Part shown: piece after piece, positions 36,980-46,644 of the stretch
Numbering within the stretch: position 1 is the stretch's first letter
Layout: each line of letters begins with the position of its first letter
Origin: a methane-oxidizing endosymbiont of Gigantopelta aegis
Lineage (GTDB): Bacteria > Pseudomonadota > Gammaproteobacteria > Methylococcales > Methylomonadaceae
Assembly (NCBI RefSeq): GCF_016097405.1
Contig: NZ_JAEHGD010000001.1
Span: forward strand, 2,080,725 to 2,144,724
Direction: 5' to 3'
DNA length: 64,000 nucleotides
The notes under the pieces: generated by a model
The model's input: only the letters and a program-made list of their open reading frames with translations
Databases searched by the model: none
Told to the model about the DNA's origin: nothing
Translations under genes and position numbers: made by a program

Positions 36980-37156
36980 TATTTGGAGAGTATGAGGTGT
37001 AAAATCCTTACGTATCATGGGGTTTAATTGTAAATGGAACTTTCTAGCATGCTTCGTGCTCTTTTTTTTCGAATCTGTCGATTTCATTGTGAGAGTGCGG
37101 TTAAAACGCCAATCGACTAAAATTTCCGACCAAGAATAGATTTAACCGGAGTCAGG

Positions 37157-37669
37157 GTGAGTATTTTAACGATTTTAGAATTTCCAGATAAACGGCTCAG
37201 AACTGTGGCCAAGCCTGTCGAGAACGTCGATGACGGGATTCGCAAACTGGTCGATGATATGCTGGAAACCATGTATGAAGCCAAAGGGGTCGGCCTTGCG
37301 GCAACCCAGGTCAATGTCCACAAACGAGTGATTGTGATTGATACCAGCGAAGATAAAGATGCGCCGTTGTGCTTGATTAACCCGGAGATTATCGAGAAAG
37401 ATGGCGTTGAAGAGTCGGAAGAGGGGTGTTTGTCGGTACCAGGGTTTTATGAAAAGGTTCAGCGTGCTGAACATATTAAGGTTAGGGCTTTAAATAAGGA
37501 CGGAGAGCCATTTGAACTGGAAGCGAAGGAATTGTTAGCTGTCTGTATTCAACACGAAATGGATCATCTGCAAGGCAAGTTGTTCGTGGACTATTTGTCG
37601 CCGTTGAAAAGAAAGCGCATTAAAGAGAAGTTGGAAAAAATACATAAACAGCAACGGAAAGGCGGATGA
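37157..37669 (+). CDS. def: Peptide deformylase
   Basis: This 170-residue metalloenzyme removes the formyl group from new proteins. The three family motifs are present: [17 protein letters not shown] with the metal Cys, and QHEMDHLQG with two metal His. It starts with GTG at 37157. Its stop overlaps the fmt start by 4 bases, so the two functionally linked genes form an operon with rsmB. Confidence 0.97.
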   Translation: MSILTILEFPDKRLRTVAKPVENVDDGIRKLVDDMLETMYEAKGVGLAATQVNVHKRVIVIDTSEDKDAPLCLINPEIIEKDGVEESEEGCLSVPGFYEKVQRAEHIKVRALNKDGEPFELEAKELLAVCIQHEMDHLQGKLFVDYLSPLKRKRIKEKLEKIHKQQRKGG

Positions 37670-38592
37670 AAATAATCTTTGCCGGAACGCCCGATTTTGC
37701 CGTTCCAACCTTAAACATGCTGTTGCAATCCGAACACCAGGTCTGTGCCGTTTACACCCAGCCCGACCGGCCTGCGGGGCGTGGGCGAAAATTAACGCCT
37801 AGCCCTGTCAAACAGGCGGCAACCGAAGCCGGTGTGCCGGTTTATCAGCCGCTTAATTTCAAACATGAGGCCGACCGACAGGATTTGCAGGCATTGCAGG
37901 CCGACTTAATGGTTGTCGTAGCTTATGGCTTGATTTTGCCCCAAGCGGTACTCGATACACCGCGGCTGGGCTGTGTCAATGTGCATGCCTCATTGTTGCC
38001 GCGTTGGCGTGGTGCCGCGCCGATTCAGCGGGCATTGATGGCAGGTGACAAGGAGACTGGCGTGACTATTATGCAAATCGTAAAAAAACTGGATGCCGGC
38101 GATATGTTGCATAAAGAAGTCTGCCCGATTGATGAGCAAATCACCGCGGGTGAATTGCATGACAAACTGGCGCAGCTCGGCGCAGTAGGCTTACAAAAGA
38201 TTCTACCGCAAATCGAGGCACAAACACTTGAGCCGGAACCTCAGGATGAATCTCAAGTGACGTATGCTGAAAAATTACAAAAAGCGGAAGCTGAGTTGGA
38301 CTGGACGCAACCTGCGCGGGTGTTGAATCGAAAAATCCGCGGCTTGAATCCCTGGCCGGTTGCGCAGACACATTATCAAGGCAAGCCCTTGAGAATCTGG
38401 CGTGCGGAGGTTATTGATGAAGCCTGTGAAAAGGCGCCCGGTGTGGTTTTAAATCACGGCAAACACGTCGATGTGGCGACCGGTGATGGATGGTTGCGTT
38501 TGCTGGAAGTCCAGTTGCCCGGTGGCAAACGTATGGCGGTGCATGCGTTTAAAAATGCGCATAACCTTGATGCGGTCACACTGGGTGTTTGA
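37666..38592 (+). CDS. fmt: Methionyl-tRNA formyltransferase
   Basis: This 308-residue enzyme formylates initiator Met-tRNA. Visible are [12 protein letters not shown] at the N-terminus, the catalytic [20 protein letters not shown] and a C-terminal OB-like domain. It overlaps def upstream (ATGA) and rsmB downstream (1 base), a tight translation-related operon. Confidence 0.97.
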   Translation: MKIIFAGTPDFAVPTLNMLLQSEHQVCAVYTQPDRPAGRGRKLTPSPVKQAATEAGVPVYQPLNFKHEADRQDLQALQADLMVVVAYGLILPQAVLDTPRLGCVNVHASLLPRWRGAAPIQRALMAGDKETGVTIMQIVKKLDAGDMLHKEVCPIDEQITAGELHDKLAQLGAVGLQKILPQIEAQTLEPEPQDESQVTYAEKLQKAEAELDWTQPARVLNRKIRGLNPWPVAQTHYQGKPLRIWRAEVIDEACEKAPGVVLNHGKHVDVATGDGWLRLLEVQLPGGKRMAVHAFKNAHNLDAVTLGV

Positions 38593-39890
38593 TGTCTGAA
38601 CAGAACAATGCTCGTCAGCTCGCGGTTAAGGTGTTGCGGGCAGTGGTCGGTGACGGCCAATCGCTGACCGAGGCATTAGCTGTTTTTCTGACCAATATAC
38701 CCTCGTCGCAGCGTGGCTTTGTTCAGGCTTTGTGCTACGGCGTGTGTCGGGATTATCAGCGACTGCAATTTTTGGCGGAACAAATATTGGCCAAACCGCT
38801 GCGTAAAAAAGACCTCGATATTCAATTACTGCTGCTGACAGGTTTGTTTCAGTTGCGTTCGATGCGGGTCAAACCCCATGCGGCCGTGGCCGAAACCGTA
38901 GCTGCCGTAGGCCGTAAAAGTTGGGCAAAAGCCGTAGTTAATGCGGTGTTACGAAATTATTTGCGGGAACAGGATGCCTTAGAAAGCGCCGCAGATAAGT
39001 CCTGGTGTAGCAAGTATTCGCACCCAGACTGGCTGATTGACCGGCTGAAACAGGACTGGGGGGCACAAACAGAGGCCATTTTACAGGCCAATAACCAGGC
39101 CGGCCCGATGAGCTTACGAGTCAATTTAGGGCGGATAAGCCGTGAGGACTATTTGGCTTTATTGGCTGCAGAAAATATTCCGGCCGAACGCTTGGCTGTT
39201 GTCGATAGCGGCATTGTCCTGACACAAGCTGTTGCCGTTGAACAATTGCCTGGTTTTGCCGAAGGCCTGGTGTCGGTGCAAGATGGTGCCGCGCAACTAG
39301 CGGCAGTTTTGTTAGATACCAGGCCAGGGGATGCTGTATTGGATATGTGCGCCGCGCCGGGAGGTAAGACGGCTGCAATTTTGGAGCGTCAGCCAGATAT
39401 CAAGCTACTGGCGTTGGATATTTCCGAAAAACGCTTAACTAAAGTCCAGGAAAATTTGACACGACTGAAATTACAAGCCGAATGCCAGAGCGTCGATGTC
39501 AGTCAGGCGGGCGAGTGGTGTCGGCAAGCCTTTGACCGTATTTTGCTGGATGCACCGTGTTCGGCCGTGGGGGTGATTCGACGACATCCGGATATTAAAT
39601 TGCTGCGCCGTCCCAGCGATATCGAGGCTTTGGCCGAAACCCAACAGCATATGCTGGAATTGGCCTGGCAAGCGCTAAAGCCGGGCGGTGTATTGCTTTA
39701 TGCGACCTGCTCGGTTTTTAAACAGGAGAATGAGCAACAGCTTATCTCGTTTTTGGCGACACACGCTGATGCTGAGGAATGGCTTGTTGATGCTGATTGG
39801 GGTGTGGTCCAACGAGTCGGTCGTCAACTATTACCTGGCCAGCTCACAATGGATGGATTTTATTATGCGCGCTTACAAAAGCGTAGCTAA
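38592..39890 (+). CDS. rsmB: 16S rRNA m5C967 methyltransferase
   Basis: This 432-residue protein has an N-terminal NusB-like RNA-binding domain. The SAM-binding domain has LDMCAAPGGKTAAIL, and the catalytic cysteines are in LLDAPCSAVG and LYATCSVF. It methylates C967 of 16S rRNA. ATG 38592 is chosen; it overlaps the fmt stop. The last codons overlap the next gene. Confidence 0.96.
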   Translation: MSEQNNARQLAVKVLRAVVGDGQSLTEALAVFLTNIPSSQRGFVQALCYGVCRDYQRLQFLAEQILAKPLRKKDLDIQLLLLTGLFQLRSMRVKPHAAVAETVAAVGRKSWAKAVVNAVLRNYLREQDALESAADKSWCSKYSHPDWLIDRLKQDWGAQTEAILQANNQAGPMSLRVNLGRISREDYLALLAAENIPAERLAVVDSGIVLTQAVAVEQLPGFAEGLVSVQDGAAQLAAVLLDTRPGDAVLDMCAAPGGKTAAILERQPDIKLLALDISEKRLTKVQENLTRLKLQAECQSVDVSQAGEWCRQAFDRILLDAPCSAVGVIRRHPDIKLLRRPSDIEALAETQQHMLELAWQALKPGGVLLYATCSVFKQENEQQLISFLATHADAEEWLVDADWGVVQRVGRQLLPGQLTMDGFYYARLQKRS

Positions 39891-40425
39891 AGCTGTGTTG
39901 ATGAGTGTTATCGGTTTGCTGCCGATTTCTGGTGGCGCCGATGAATACGGCGTGCGCGTATATTCTGTTGAATTTAGCCGATCTGCTGAACAAACATGGA
40001 TATTAAATGCACGCCTGGATTTTCGCTTGAGTCCGGCTGCGACCGATGCGGTTTTGCATGGCGTGCCGCTGAGCTGGCAGGTTAAGCTGCGATGGCTGAA
40101 ATCACGGACGTTCTGGTGGGATGAAATTCGTGCCGAAAAAACAATTCCATTGACATTGCAATACCAGGCTTTACTTAATCAGTTTGCAGTGCGGCGTGGC
40201 GACAAACCCGAGGTCGAGATGTTTGCTAGTCTGAATAATGCCCTGGCTGAAATGTCTCGCTTGCAGGTGAATCTCGGTACGGGCTCTGTGGGCACAGAGG
40301 ATAAAATAGCCATTAAGGTCGTGTTCGACCGTGAAGCCTTGCCTACACCGCTGCGACCGGAGGCCTGGCTCAGTCAGCAGTGGGACTTGTCATCGGATTG
40401 GAGCGTATGGCCTTTTCAAAAATAA
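39865..40425 (+). CDS. DUF4390 exported protein
   Basis: This protein is about 186 residues with a signal peptide (MRAYKSVAKAVLMSVIGLLP...). A beta-rich domain follows that matches the DUF4390 family found just before NtrY-like kinases in gammaproteobacteria. The function is unknown. ATG 39865 gives the best signal peptide (39853 is an alternative); both overlap the rsmB end. It overlaps the kinase start by 19 bases. Confidence 0.82.
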   Translation: MRAYKSVAKAVLMSVIGLLPISGGADEYGVRVYSVEFSRSAEQTWILNARLDFRLSPAATDAVLHGVPLSWQVKLRWLKSRTFWWDEIRAEKTIPLTLQYQALLNQFAVRRGDKPEVEMFASLNNALAEMSRLQVNLGTGSVGTEDKIAIKVVFDREALPTPLRPEAWLSQQWDLSSDWSVWPFQK

Positions 40426-42548
40426 AATTGCCGGTCGGCCTGTTGGCCATGGCCTTGTTTGGCCTGGTGCTGTTGTCATTGCAATTGATGAGTTCTGCCA
40501 GCCAGGCCTCTTCCGAACTTAGCGAAATGTATTCCTGGCTGTTGGTGGTCAATGCTATCGGATTGGTGGTTTTATTTTGTCTGGTGGTGGTCAATGTCTA
40601 TTCGCTGGTACGGCAGTTGCGGAAACAGGAAGCCGGGTCACGGCTGACATTTCGAATGTTGAGTCTATTTGTATTGCAGGCCTTGGCCCCGGCGGCGATT
40701 GTATTTTATTTTTCCATGCAGTTTTTGCACCAGAGTATCGACAGTTGGTTTAATGTCGAGATCGACCGGGCGATGGAAGATGCGCTGGAATTGAGCCAGG
40801 TCTCGCTCGATCAACGCATGCGTTGGCATATTAAGCAAACACGGTTGGTAGCGGCGGCGCTGGCCAATAAATCGGATACCTTGAGGGCGCTTGAAATTGC
40901 TAATTGGCGGGAAACGATCGAGTCCAGTGAAATGGCGGTGTTTACCGGCTCTGGACGAATTGTTGCGTCGAGTAGCGTAAATCCGAGCGATATTTTGCCG
41001 GATTTGCCAGATGAGCAAGTTTGGTTACAGCTCAAGCAAAATGGACAGTATTATGCGATCGAGCCGGATGAGGAGGGAGGTATCCAGATCCGAGTGATTC
41101 AGAAAATTCAAAATGATGAGCCGCGATTCTTGCAGGCGTTGTTTACGGTGCCGGTACGTATTGCGGATTTAGCCGATTCGATTGAATTTGCTTTTGTCCG
41201 TTATCAGGAAATGCGGTTTTTACAAAAGTCGTTGAAGCAGAGTTTTTCATTGGCCTTGTCGTTGGTGTTATTACTGAGTCTGCTGGCCGCTATCTGGTTG
41301 GCGTTTATTTTGATTCGCAATATTGTCGCACCGGTTAAAGAGTTGGTAAAAGGCACGCAGGCCGTGGCTGCAGGCCATTATCGGCAACAATTGCCGGTAT
41401 TGGCACAGGATGATTTAGGGTTTCTGGTCGAATCTTTCAATTTGATGACCAAGCGTATCGCCAGGTCCCGGGATGAAGCGCGTGCAGCCAGTCTTGAGGT
41501 TGAAAGCCAGCGGGTTTATCTAGAAATTATTCTGGCCAATCTGACCACCGGCGTGATCAGTTTTGATGCCGACTGCAAGATCCGAACCGCCAATCAGGCG
41601 GCTTATCGTATTTTGCATATCCCTGTCAGTCGATTTATCGGGCAGGAGCTAGATGCCTTGATTGACGATTATCCTGAAATGGCAGATTTACTCGAAACTT
41701 TACGCGACTTACTCAAGCAAGGGGATGAGTTATGGGAGCGACGGATTGCCTTCATGGGGCCTAATGGTCGGCAGGAGTTATTGTGTCGTGGTACACCATT
41801 GTTTTCGCAAGATGGTTTGCGTGTAGGGGCGGTAGTGGTGTTTGATGATGTGACCGATTTGATTCAGGCACAGAAGAATGCCGCCTGGGGCGAAGTCGCT
41901 CGGCGTTTGGCACATGAAATTAAAAACCCGTTGACGCCAATTCAATTATCGGCCGAGCGGTTACAGCATAAATTAAGGAAAGAACTAACAGAGGAGTCGG
42001 CGGAAATATTAAATCGTTCGACTCGAACCATTGTGCAGCAGGTCGAAGCGATGAAGCGCATGGTAGATGATTTTGCCGAATATGCCAGACCTGCAAAAAA
42101 ACAGGTTAAAAACATCAATTTACTGGAGTTAGTGCGTGATGTGATGAATTTGTATGCACTACAATCTGACATTCGTTTCACATTAGCTGCCGAAGGGAAT
42201 GAATTTCCGGTTGAGGTTGACCCGGATAATATCCGGCAGGTTTTGCATAATCTGATTAAAAACGCGCAAGAGGCGATGGAGGGTAAAGGGCACATAGAGA
42301 TCCGGTTGCGACAAGTCCACAAAAATAATCTTGATTATGTTGAGTTAGCGATTTATGACGAGGGTACAGGTCTTGAAAGCGACCAAATTACCCGTATTTT
42401 TGAGCCTTATGTGACCAATAAAATTAAAGGAACCGGACTTGGGCTTGCGATTGTGAAAAAAGTTGTAGAAGAACATGGCGGCGTGATTTGGGTCGATAGT
42501 GCGTATAATAAAGGGGCAGGATTTGTGATTCAGCTACCCGGAGCTTAA
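40407..42548 (+). CDS. NtrY-like sensor histidine kinase
   Basis: This 713-residue membrane kinase has several N-terminal membrane helices (about 10-30, 45-70, 85-110, 290-315), a HAMP domain, a PAS-like domain (about 375-485) and a HisKA domain with RRLAHEIKNPLTPIQLSAER. The HATPase part has NLIKNAQEAMEGKG and GTGLGLAIVKKVVEEHGG. It is in the family of NtrY kinases and paired with the regulator at 42561. In bacteria of this group the signal may be nitrogen, redox or envelope-related; which applies here is not visible. Confidence 0.9.
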   Translation: MAFSKIKLPVGLLAMALFGLVLLSLQLMSSASQASSELSEMYSWLLVVNAIGLVVLFCLVVVNVYSLVRQLRKQEAGSRLTFRMLSLFVLQALAPAAIVFYFSMQFLHQSIDSWFNVEIDRAMEDALELSQVSLDQRMRWHIKQTRLVAAALANKSDTLRALEIANWRETIESSEMAVFTGSGRIVASSSVNPSDILPDLPDEQVWLQLKQNGQYYAIEPDEEGGIQIRVIQKIQNDEPRFLQALFTVPVRIADLADSIEFAFVRYQEMRFLQKSLKQSFSLALSLVLLLSLLAAIWLAFILIRNIVAPVKELVKGTQAVAAGHYRQQLPVLAQDDLGFLVESFNLMTKRIARSRDEARAASLEVESQRVYLEIILANLTTGVISFDADCKIRTANQAAYRILHIPVSRFIGQELDALIDDYPEMADLLETLRDLLKQGDELWERRIAFMGPNGRQELLCRGTPLFSQDGLRVGAVVVFDDVTDLIQAQKNAAWGEVARRLAHEIKNPLTPIQLSAERLQHKLRKELTEESAEILNRSTRTIVQQVEAMKRMVDDFAEYARPAKKQVKNINLLELVRDVMNLYALQSDIRFTLAAEGNEFPVEVDPDNIRQVLHNLIKNAQEAMEGKGHIEIRLRQVHKNNLDYVELAIYDEGTGLESDQITRIFEPYVTNKIKGTGLGLAIVKKVVEEHGGVIWVDSAYNKGAGFVIQLPGA

Positions 42549-42560
42549 GGTAAACAGGCT

Positions 42561-43928
42561 ATGAAAAAACAGGAACCGACTATTTTAGTCGTGGACGATG
42601 AAGAAGACATCAGACAATTGGTCTCGGAAATATTACAGGATGAAGGCTATCACGTCGAAATGGCGGAAAACGCCGCACAGGCAAAAGCTCAAAAACAAGC
42701 CCATAATCCGGCTTTGATTTTACTGGATATATGGATGCCGGATAGTGATGGCATATCGTTATTGAAAGAATGGGTCGCAGAAGATCCTAATCTTTGTCCG
42801 GTCGTGATGATGTCAGGGCATGCCTCGGTTGAATCGGCTGTGGAAGCGACTCGATTAGGGGCTTATGATTTTCTGGAAAAACCCTTGTCGCTGGCAAAAT
42901 TATTACTGACTGTCGAGCGTGCGCTAGAAGCGAGTTATTTGCAAAAAGAAAATGCCGGCCTGAAGCAACAGCTTATGCTGGATATTGAACCTATCGGTAA
43001 AAGCGTTGCTATTGAACGTTTGAAAGATCATATCAAGCGTCTTGCCCAGCACGATACCCGGGTTTTGTTTGTCGGTGAACCTGGAGTTGGCAAAGAACTC
43101 TATGCACGTTATTTGCATAATAACAGCGCGCGTAAAGAAGGTCCTTTTATCAGTGTCTCGGTCGGCAGTATTGCACCAGAAAATTCAGCCGTCGAATTTT
43201 TCGGGCGCGAAGACGGGCAGGGAAAAATTTATCGTGGTCTGCTTGAGCAAGCGCATGGTGGCACCTTGTTCCTGGGTGAAATTGCCGGCATGGATCCTGA
43301 AACCCAAGCACGTTTGTTGAGCGCACTGGAATCAAGCTCGTTTTTACGGGTAGGTGGCAGTGAAGCGGTCAATGTCGATGTGCGGGTGATGGCATCTACC
43401 CGTATGGATCTGGATGAGGAAGTCAATAGCGGCCGTTTTCGGCAGGATCTTTATTATTTACTCAATGTGGTGACGCTTGAAATTCCGCCTTTGCGTGAAC
43501 ACAGCGAAGACGTGCCGGCCTTGCTGAACTTCTATGCGGATTATTTTTTTAGTCAGGAAAAGCTGCCATTCAGGCGCTTTAACATGGCGGCACAAAATTT
43601 TCTGCGCAATTATGCCTGGCCCGGTAATGTCCGGGAGTTGAAAAACCTGGTGCAGCGGTTAATGATTTTGGGTGCGGGTGATGAAATTGATCTGGATGAG
43701 GTGAAAGACGCCTTAGGCTCAATTTCTGAGGGGCCTAAAATGGAAAATGACGCCATTCCTGAGTTTTTCAATTTTCCGCTCAAAGAGGCGCGAGAGCATT
43801 TTGAACGCGCCTACCTGGAATATCATTTTGAAAAACACGGCGGCAGCGTCGCCAAGTTAGCCGCTGCAATCGGCATGGAAAGAACGCATTTATACCGGAA
43901 ATTACATGCGTTGAAGATTAAATTATAA
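42561..43928 (+). CDS. NtrX-like response regulator without the GAFTGA loop
   Basis: This 455-residue regulator has a receiver (VVDDEEDIRQLV, Asp56 in LILLDIWMPDSDG), an AAA+ domain (Walker A FVGEPGVGKELYA) and a Fis-type HTH at the C-terminus (GSVAKLAAAIGMERTHLYRK). The loop expected to carry GAFTGA, which touches sigma-54, reads EFFGREDGQGKIYRGLLEQA instead. It probably does not activate sigma-54 RNA polymerase in the standard way. It lies 12 bases after the kinase. Confidence 0.9.
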   Translation: MKKQEPTILVVDDEEDIRQLVSEILQDEGYHVEMAENAAQAKAQKQAHNPALILLDIWMPDSDGISLLKEWVAEDPNLCPVVMMSGHASVESAVEATRLGAYDFLEKPLSLAKLLLTVERALEASYLQKENAGLKQQLMLDIEPIGKSVAIERLKDHIKRLAQHDTRVLFVGEPGVGKELYARYLHNNSARKEGPFISVSVGSIAPENSAVEFFGREDGQGKIYRGLLEQAHGGTLFLGEIAGMDPETQARLLSALESSSFLRVGGSEAVNVDVRVMASTRMDLDEEVNSGRFRQDLYYLLNVVTLEIPPLREHSEDVPALLNFYADYFFSQEKLPFRRFNMAAQNFLRNYAWPGNVRELKNLVQRLMILGAGDEIDLDEVKDALGSISEGPKMENDAIPEFFNFPLKEAREHFERAYLEYHFEKHGGSVAKLAAAIGMERTHLYRKLHALKIKL

Positions 43929-44006
43929 AAATTGACTTGTGGCGAGCTTGTTTTTCGAGTAGAATTCTCGCTCTTTCAGATAGCCTTAACAGATACAGAG
44001 TTAACA

Positions 44007-44435
44007 ATGAAAACATTTAGTGCAAAGCCCGCAGAAGTTAAGCGCGATTGGTACGTGATTGATGCAGAAGGAAAGACATTGGGTCGCCTTGCTACTGAAA
44101 TTGCACGACGTCTTCGCGGTAAACATAAACCAGAATATACGCCTCATGTCGATACCGGTGATTACATCATCGTTGTCAATGCTGAAAAAGTTGCGGTTAC
44201 TGGCAATAAAGAAGCCGATAAAATGTATTATCGCCATACAGGGTATGTTGGTAACCTGAAATCCGTCAGCCTGGGTAAATTAAGAAAAACATTTCCAGAT
44301 CGTATCATCAATACAGCTGTTAAAGGAATGTTGCCAAACAACCCATTAGGTCGTGCGATGTTCAAGAAATTAAAAGTTTATGCCGGTCCTGAACATAATC
44401 ATCAGGCACAGCAACCCAAAGTATTAGAAATTTAA
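44007..44435 (+). CDS. rplM: 50S ribosomal protein L13
   Basis: This 142-residue protein has [40 protein letters not shown] and [20 protein letters not shown], which are highly conserved in L13. The start is ATG 44007; a longer frame from 43932 has no support. It is followed 13 bases later by rpsI, the universal pair. Confidence 0.98.
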   Translation: MKTFSAKPAEVKRDWYVIDAEGKTLGRLATEIARRLRGKHKPEYTPHVDTGDYIIVVNAEKVAVTGNKEADKMYYRHTGYVGNLKSVSLGKLRKTFPDRIINTAVKGMLPNNPLGRAMFKKLKVYAGPEHNHQAQQPKVLEI

Positions 44436-44448
44436 GCAAGGTTAAGAT

Positions 44449-44838
44449 ATGGCAGCTCAATATTATGGAACTGGTCGTCGCAAAAGTGCAGTAGCGCGTG
44501 TTTATGCGAAAACAGGCACAGGCAAGTTCACCGTTAACGGTTTAGCAATTGATCAATATTTCGGCCGTAAAACGGATGAAATGATTTCCAGACAGCCACT
44601 GGAATTATTGGAAAAAGCAGGCGATTTTGACATTAATGTTATCGTAAAAGGTAGTGGTCCTTCAGGTCAGGCCGGTGCAATTCGTCATGGTTTAGCTAGA
44701 GCCTTGCTGGAGTTTGATGAAACCCTACGATCACCATTAAGAAAAGCGGGTTATCTGACGCGCGATGCTCGTGTTGTGGAGCGTAAGAAAATTGGATTGC
44801 ACAAAGCGAGAAAGCGCCCTCAATACTCGAAACGTTAA
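44449..44838 (+). CDS. rpsI: 30S ribosomal protein S9
   Basis: This 129-residue protein has [14 protein letters not shown] at the start, [18 protein letters not shown] in the middle and [11 protein letters not shown] at the end, the tail that reaches the P-site tRNA. It forms an operon with rplM and ends at a terminator. Confidence 0.98.
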   Translation: MAAQYYGTGRRKSAVARVYAKTGTGKFTVNGLAIDQYFGRKTDEMISRQPLELLEKAGDFDINVIVKGSGPSGQAGAIRHGLARALLEFDETLRSPLRKAGYLTRDARVVERKKIGLHKARKRPQYSKR

Positions 44839-44875
44839 TTGCTCTGACCATTATTCTGCTAGTTCAGAAAATAGA

Positions 44876-44902
44876 AAACCGCTTTTTAAGCGGTTTTTTT
44901 TT
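44876..44902 (+). terminator. Terminator after rplM-rpsI
   Basis: AAACCGCTTTTTAAGCGGTTT followed by a run of T. It is a standard strong intrinsic terminator. Confidence 0.9.
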
Positions 44903-44935
44903 GCCCGAAGCAACCCTTTTTTAAGAGCGGTAAAC

Positions 44936-45051
44936 CCAGCACCTCATACTGAAGGATAAGGCTGGCTTTCATAAGGAATTTTTTTAGAGCATCTTTTCAT
45001 TCTCACCATTGGTGGCGAGGATGAAAATGTGTGATCGGGGCGAGGTGCTGG
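44936..45051. repeat. Palindromic MITE (copy 2), intergenic
   Basis: This 116-bp copy has the same ends, CCAGCACCTC and GAGGTGCTGG, as the repeat at 14355, and shares the core CCATTGGTGGCGAGGATGAAAA and the GGGGCGAGGTGCTGG right end. The left inner part is unlike copy 1. No clear target duplication is seen. It lies between rpsI and the small gene at 45206; the remaining bases of the gap hold nothing else I recognise. Confidence 0.8.
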
Positions 45052-45205
45052 ATAAAATTAAACTATGTTATTTAACACACTTTAAATAGGGTATATCACC
45101 TATTTTTGGTGGGATTGATTTTTAGGATTCTTTAAAATCAATGACTTATGTTTGGTATGGAATGTGCTTGATTTCCTAATTGAGTGATTTTAATTGGAGG
45201 TTAAC

Positions 45206-45445
45206 ATGAGTCAAGAATTAGTCCCAGTAAAAAAAGTAGAGCCACAAGAACATAGCGCCATGCTATTAGGCGCAGGTTTAGCTGTCGCCTCCATGATTTT
45301 AGTGCCGGCTGTCGCCATGCGCTTGGGGTTAGGTGCCAGTTTGACCGGTGCATTGCGGATTGCTTTGATGCGGGCGTCGAGCAAGGTCTGCTCTGGCTCG
45401 GATGATAACTCAGGGGCCGCTTCATCAGGTTTTAGTTGTCACTAG
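45206..45445 (+). CDS. Small membrane protein of the copper cluster
   Basis: This 79-residue protein starts at ATG 45206 after a good GGAGG ribosome-binding site. It has one glycine/alanine-rich hydrophobic segment (SAMLLGAGLAVASMILVPAV, about 15-34). Two cysteines are in the tail (VCSGSDD and the last residues, FSCH). No known family is recognised. It is the first of a run of small proteins leading to a P1B-type ATPase, so a role in metal handling is possible. Confidence 0.65.
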   Translation: MSQELVPVKKVEPQEHSAMLLGAGLAVASMILVPAVAMRLGLGASLTGALRIALMRASSKVCSGSDDNSGAASSGFSCH

Positions 45446-45569
45446 GCGTCTGTCGGGTTATGGGGGGCGTTCGCGGCGACAATATCACGCATTGCTCTAT
45501 TATCATGCACTTATGAGATAATACTTGTCCTATAGTTCTACCGTAACTACTCACGCCTTCAGAAACACT

Positions 45570-45668
45570 GGGCGTAGGGTATTGATTTTTCAGGCTTGTG
45601 CAACAAGGATGTTGCACAGAGCTACATGGATGTATCTATGCGTCCTTAAAAATCAATACCCTACGCCC
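45570..45668. repeat. Large palindromic element with inner hairpin
   Basis: Perfect 21-bp arms (45570-45590 and 45648-45668, beginning GGGCGTAGGGTATTGATT) enclose a 57-base loop. The loop has its own hairpin, TGTGCAAC...GTTGCACA (45597-45618). Imperfect pairing continues outside (CTACCGTAACTACTCACG with a similar inverted stretch to about 45700). It occupies most of the 343-base gap between 45445 and 45789, in which no gene is seen. Confidence 0.75.
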
Positions 45669-45788
45669 ACTAAATGATTACTGTGCGAGTAATTACGTTC
45701 TACCAATAAAAATGGGTGCGGTACTGGTGTTTTAGGGATTATTTACTTTTATAATAATGGTCTAAGTAACAAACGATGAAGAAAACTG

Positions 45789-45974
45789 ATGAGTAATGAA
45801 AAGAAAGCGTGTGATTTATGCGGTCTGGATATTGAAATTACAGGCTTTGAGTTAAAGACAGTCAATGGTCTGAAACAGTTTTGTTGTGAAGGATGCAAAG
45901 GGATTTATCAGATGTTGCACGAGGCTGAAATTGTATCGGAATATTCAGATCAGAATACTGAAAAAAAGGGATAG
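45789..45974 (+). CDS. Small cysteine-rich metal-binding-type protein
   Basis: This 61-residue protein has CDLCGL (about 8-13) and FCCEGCKGIYQML (about 32-44), giving five cysteines in the layout C-x2-C ... CC-x2-C. The pattern resembles the metal-binding part at the N-terminus of some heavy-metal P-type ATPases, here as a separate small protein. It could be a copper or zinc carrier for the ATPase at 47267. Confidence 0.75.
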   Translation: MSNEKKACDLCGLDIEITGFELKTVNGLKQFCCEGCKGIYQMLHEAEIVSEYSDQNTEKKG

Positions 45975-46030
45975 GATTGAAAGCGGTTGCTGCTCTTGCA
46001 GTTTATTATTAACAAATATATAGGTGAGAA

Positions 46031-46369
46031 ATGAAACATTCGCATGGCGGGCATGGTTCACATGATCATGCAAAAATGATGGGGCATGCTGCACACACGC
46101 ATCACGCGGGCCATTCAATGGGTAAACAGGTTGCTGCCGGCACAATGGCCTCTGCAGCAGTCAATACAGGAGGAAAACTGATGAGCAAAATAACCAAACA
46201 TCCAGCTTTGGTCTTTGGTTTGGGTGTCGTTGCAGGTTATATGGTATTTAAATATCGTAAAGAAATTATTGCCAGTACCACAAAAGCGGTTGATGCCAGC
46301 AAGGATTTCGTTCTGAATCAGAAAGAAAATCTGGAAGACATCGTTGCCGAAAGTAAAGAGGAAGGCTGA
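46031..46369 (+). CDS. Histidine-rich, membrane-anchored small protein
   Basis: This 112-residue protein has a His/Met-rich N-terminus (11 His within the first 28 residues: KHSHGGHGSHDHAKMMGHAA ...). One hydrophobic segment (about 58-73, PALVFGLGVVAGYMVF) and a charged C-terminal helix follow. His/Met clusters are typical metal (copper) binders. No named family is recognised. Its position in the run before the ATPase suggests delivery or buffering of metal at the membrane. Confidence 0.75.
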   Translation: MKHSHGGHGSHDHAKMMGHAAHTHHAGHSMGKQVAAGTMASAAVNTGGKLMSKITKHPALVFGLGVVAGYMVFKYRKEIIASTTKAVDASKDFVLNQKENLEDIVAESKEEG

Positions 46370-46433
46370 TATAGGCTTGGCAGTTCAAACGTATCCGCAA
46401 TGACGTTTGGATTTAAGTATTTTATGTCATAAG

Positions 46434-46632
46434 ACGGGTAGCTCTTTTGCTAGGAGGCTGTCGGGTTTAGGAAAATTCTACTGCGACAGTGGGAAATCGG
46501 TCCATTTTTCCAATCTTTTTCGTTGCGTAGCACCACTATGCGCCTCAAAAGATCGAAAAACTGTCCTCGATTTTCCACTCGTCTCGTTACGAATCCCTAA
46601 ACCCGACAGCCTCCTAGGGCTACCCGTTTTTT
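46434..46632 (+). terminator. Terminator whose loop is split by a MITE
   Basis: ACGGGTAGC (46434-46442) pairs with GCTACCCGT (46619-46627), followed by six T and CGGG. The 168-bp palindromic element at 46450-46617 lies in the loop. Without it, a normal hairpin with a loop of about a dozen bases would remain, placed as the terminator of the gene ending at 46369. Confidence 0.7.
46450..46617. repeat. Palindromic MITE with 22-bp perfect ends
   Basis: The ends CTAGGAGGCTGTCGGGTTTA... and its exact complement (22 bp each: 46450-46471 and 46596-46617) start and finish with CTAG, so a 4-bp CTAG target duplication is likely. Inside there is a further imperfect inverted pair (TTTTTCCAATCTTTTTC ... 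AAAGATCGAAAAA). No coding capacity is seen. Confidence 0.82.
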
Positions 46633-46644
46633 CGGGAATAAAAA

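Noticed and set aside
45530..46617. CRISPR array
   Set aside because: The repeats here are single long palindromes, not regularly spaced direct repeats, and no cas genes are in the window.
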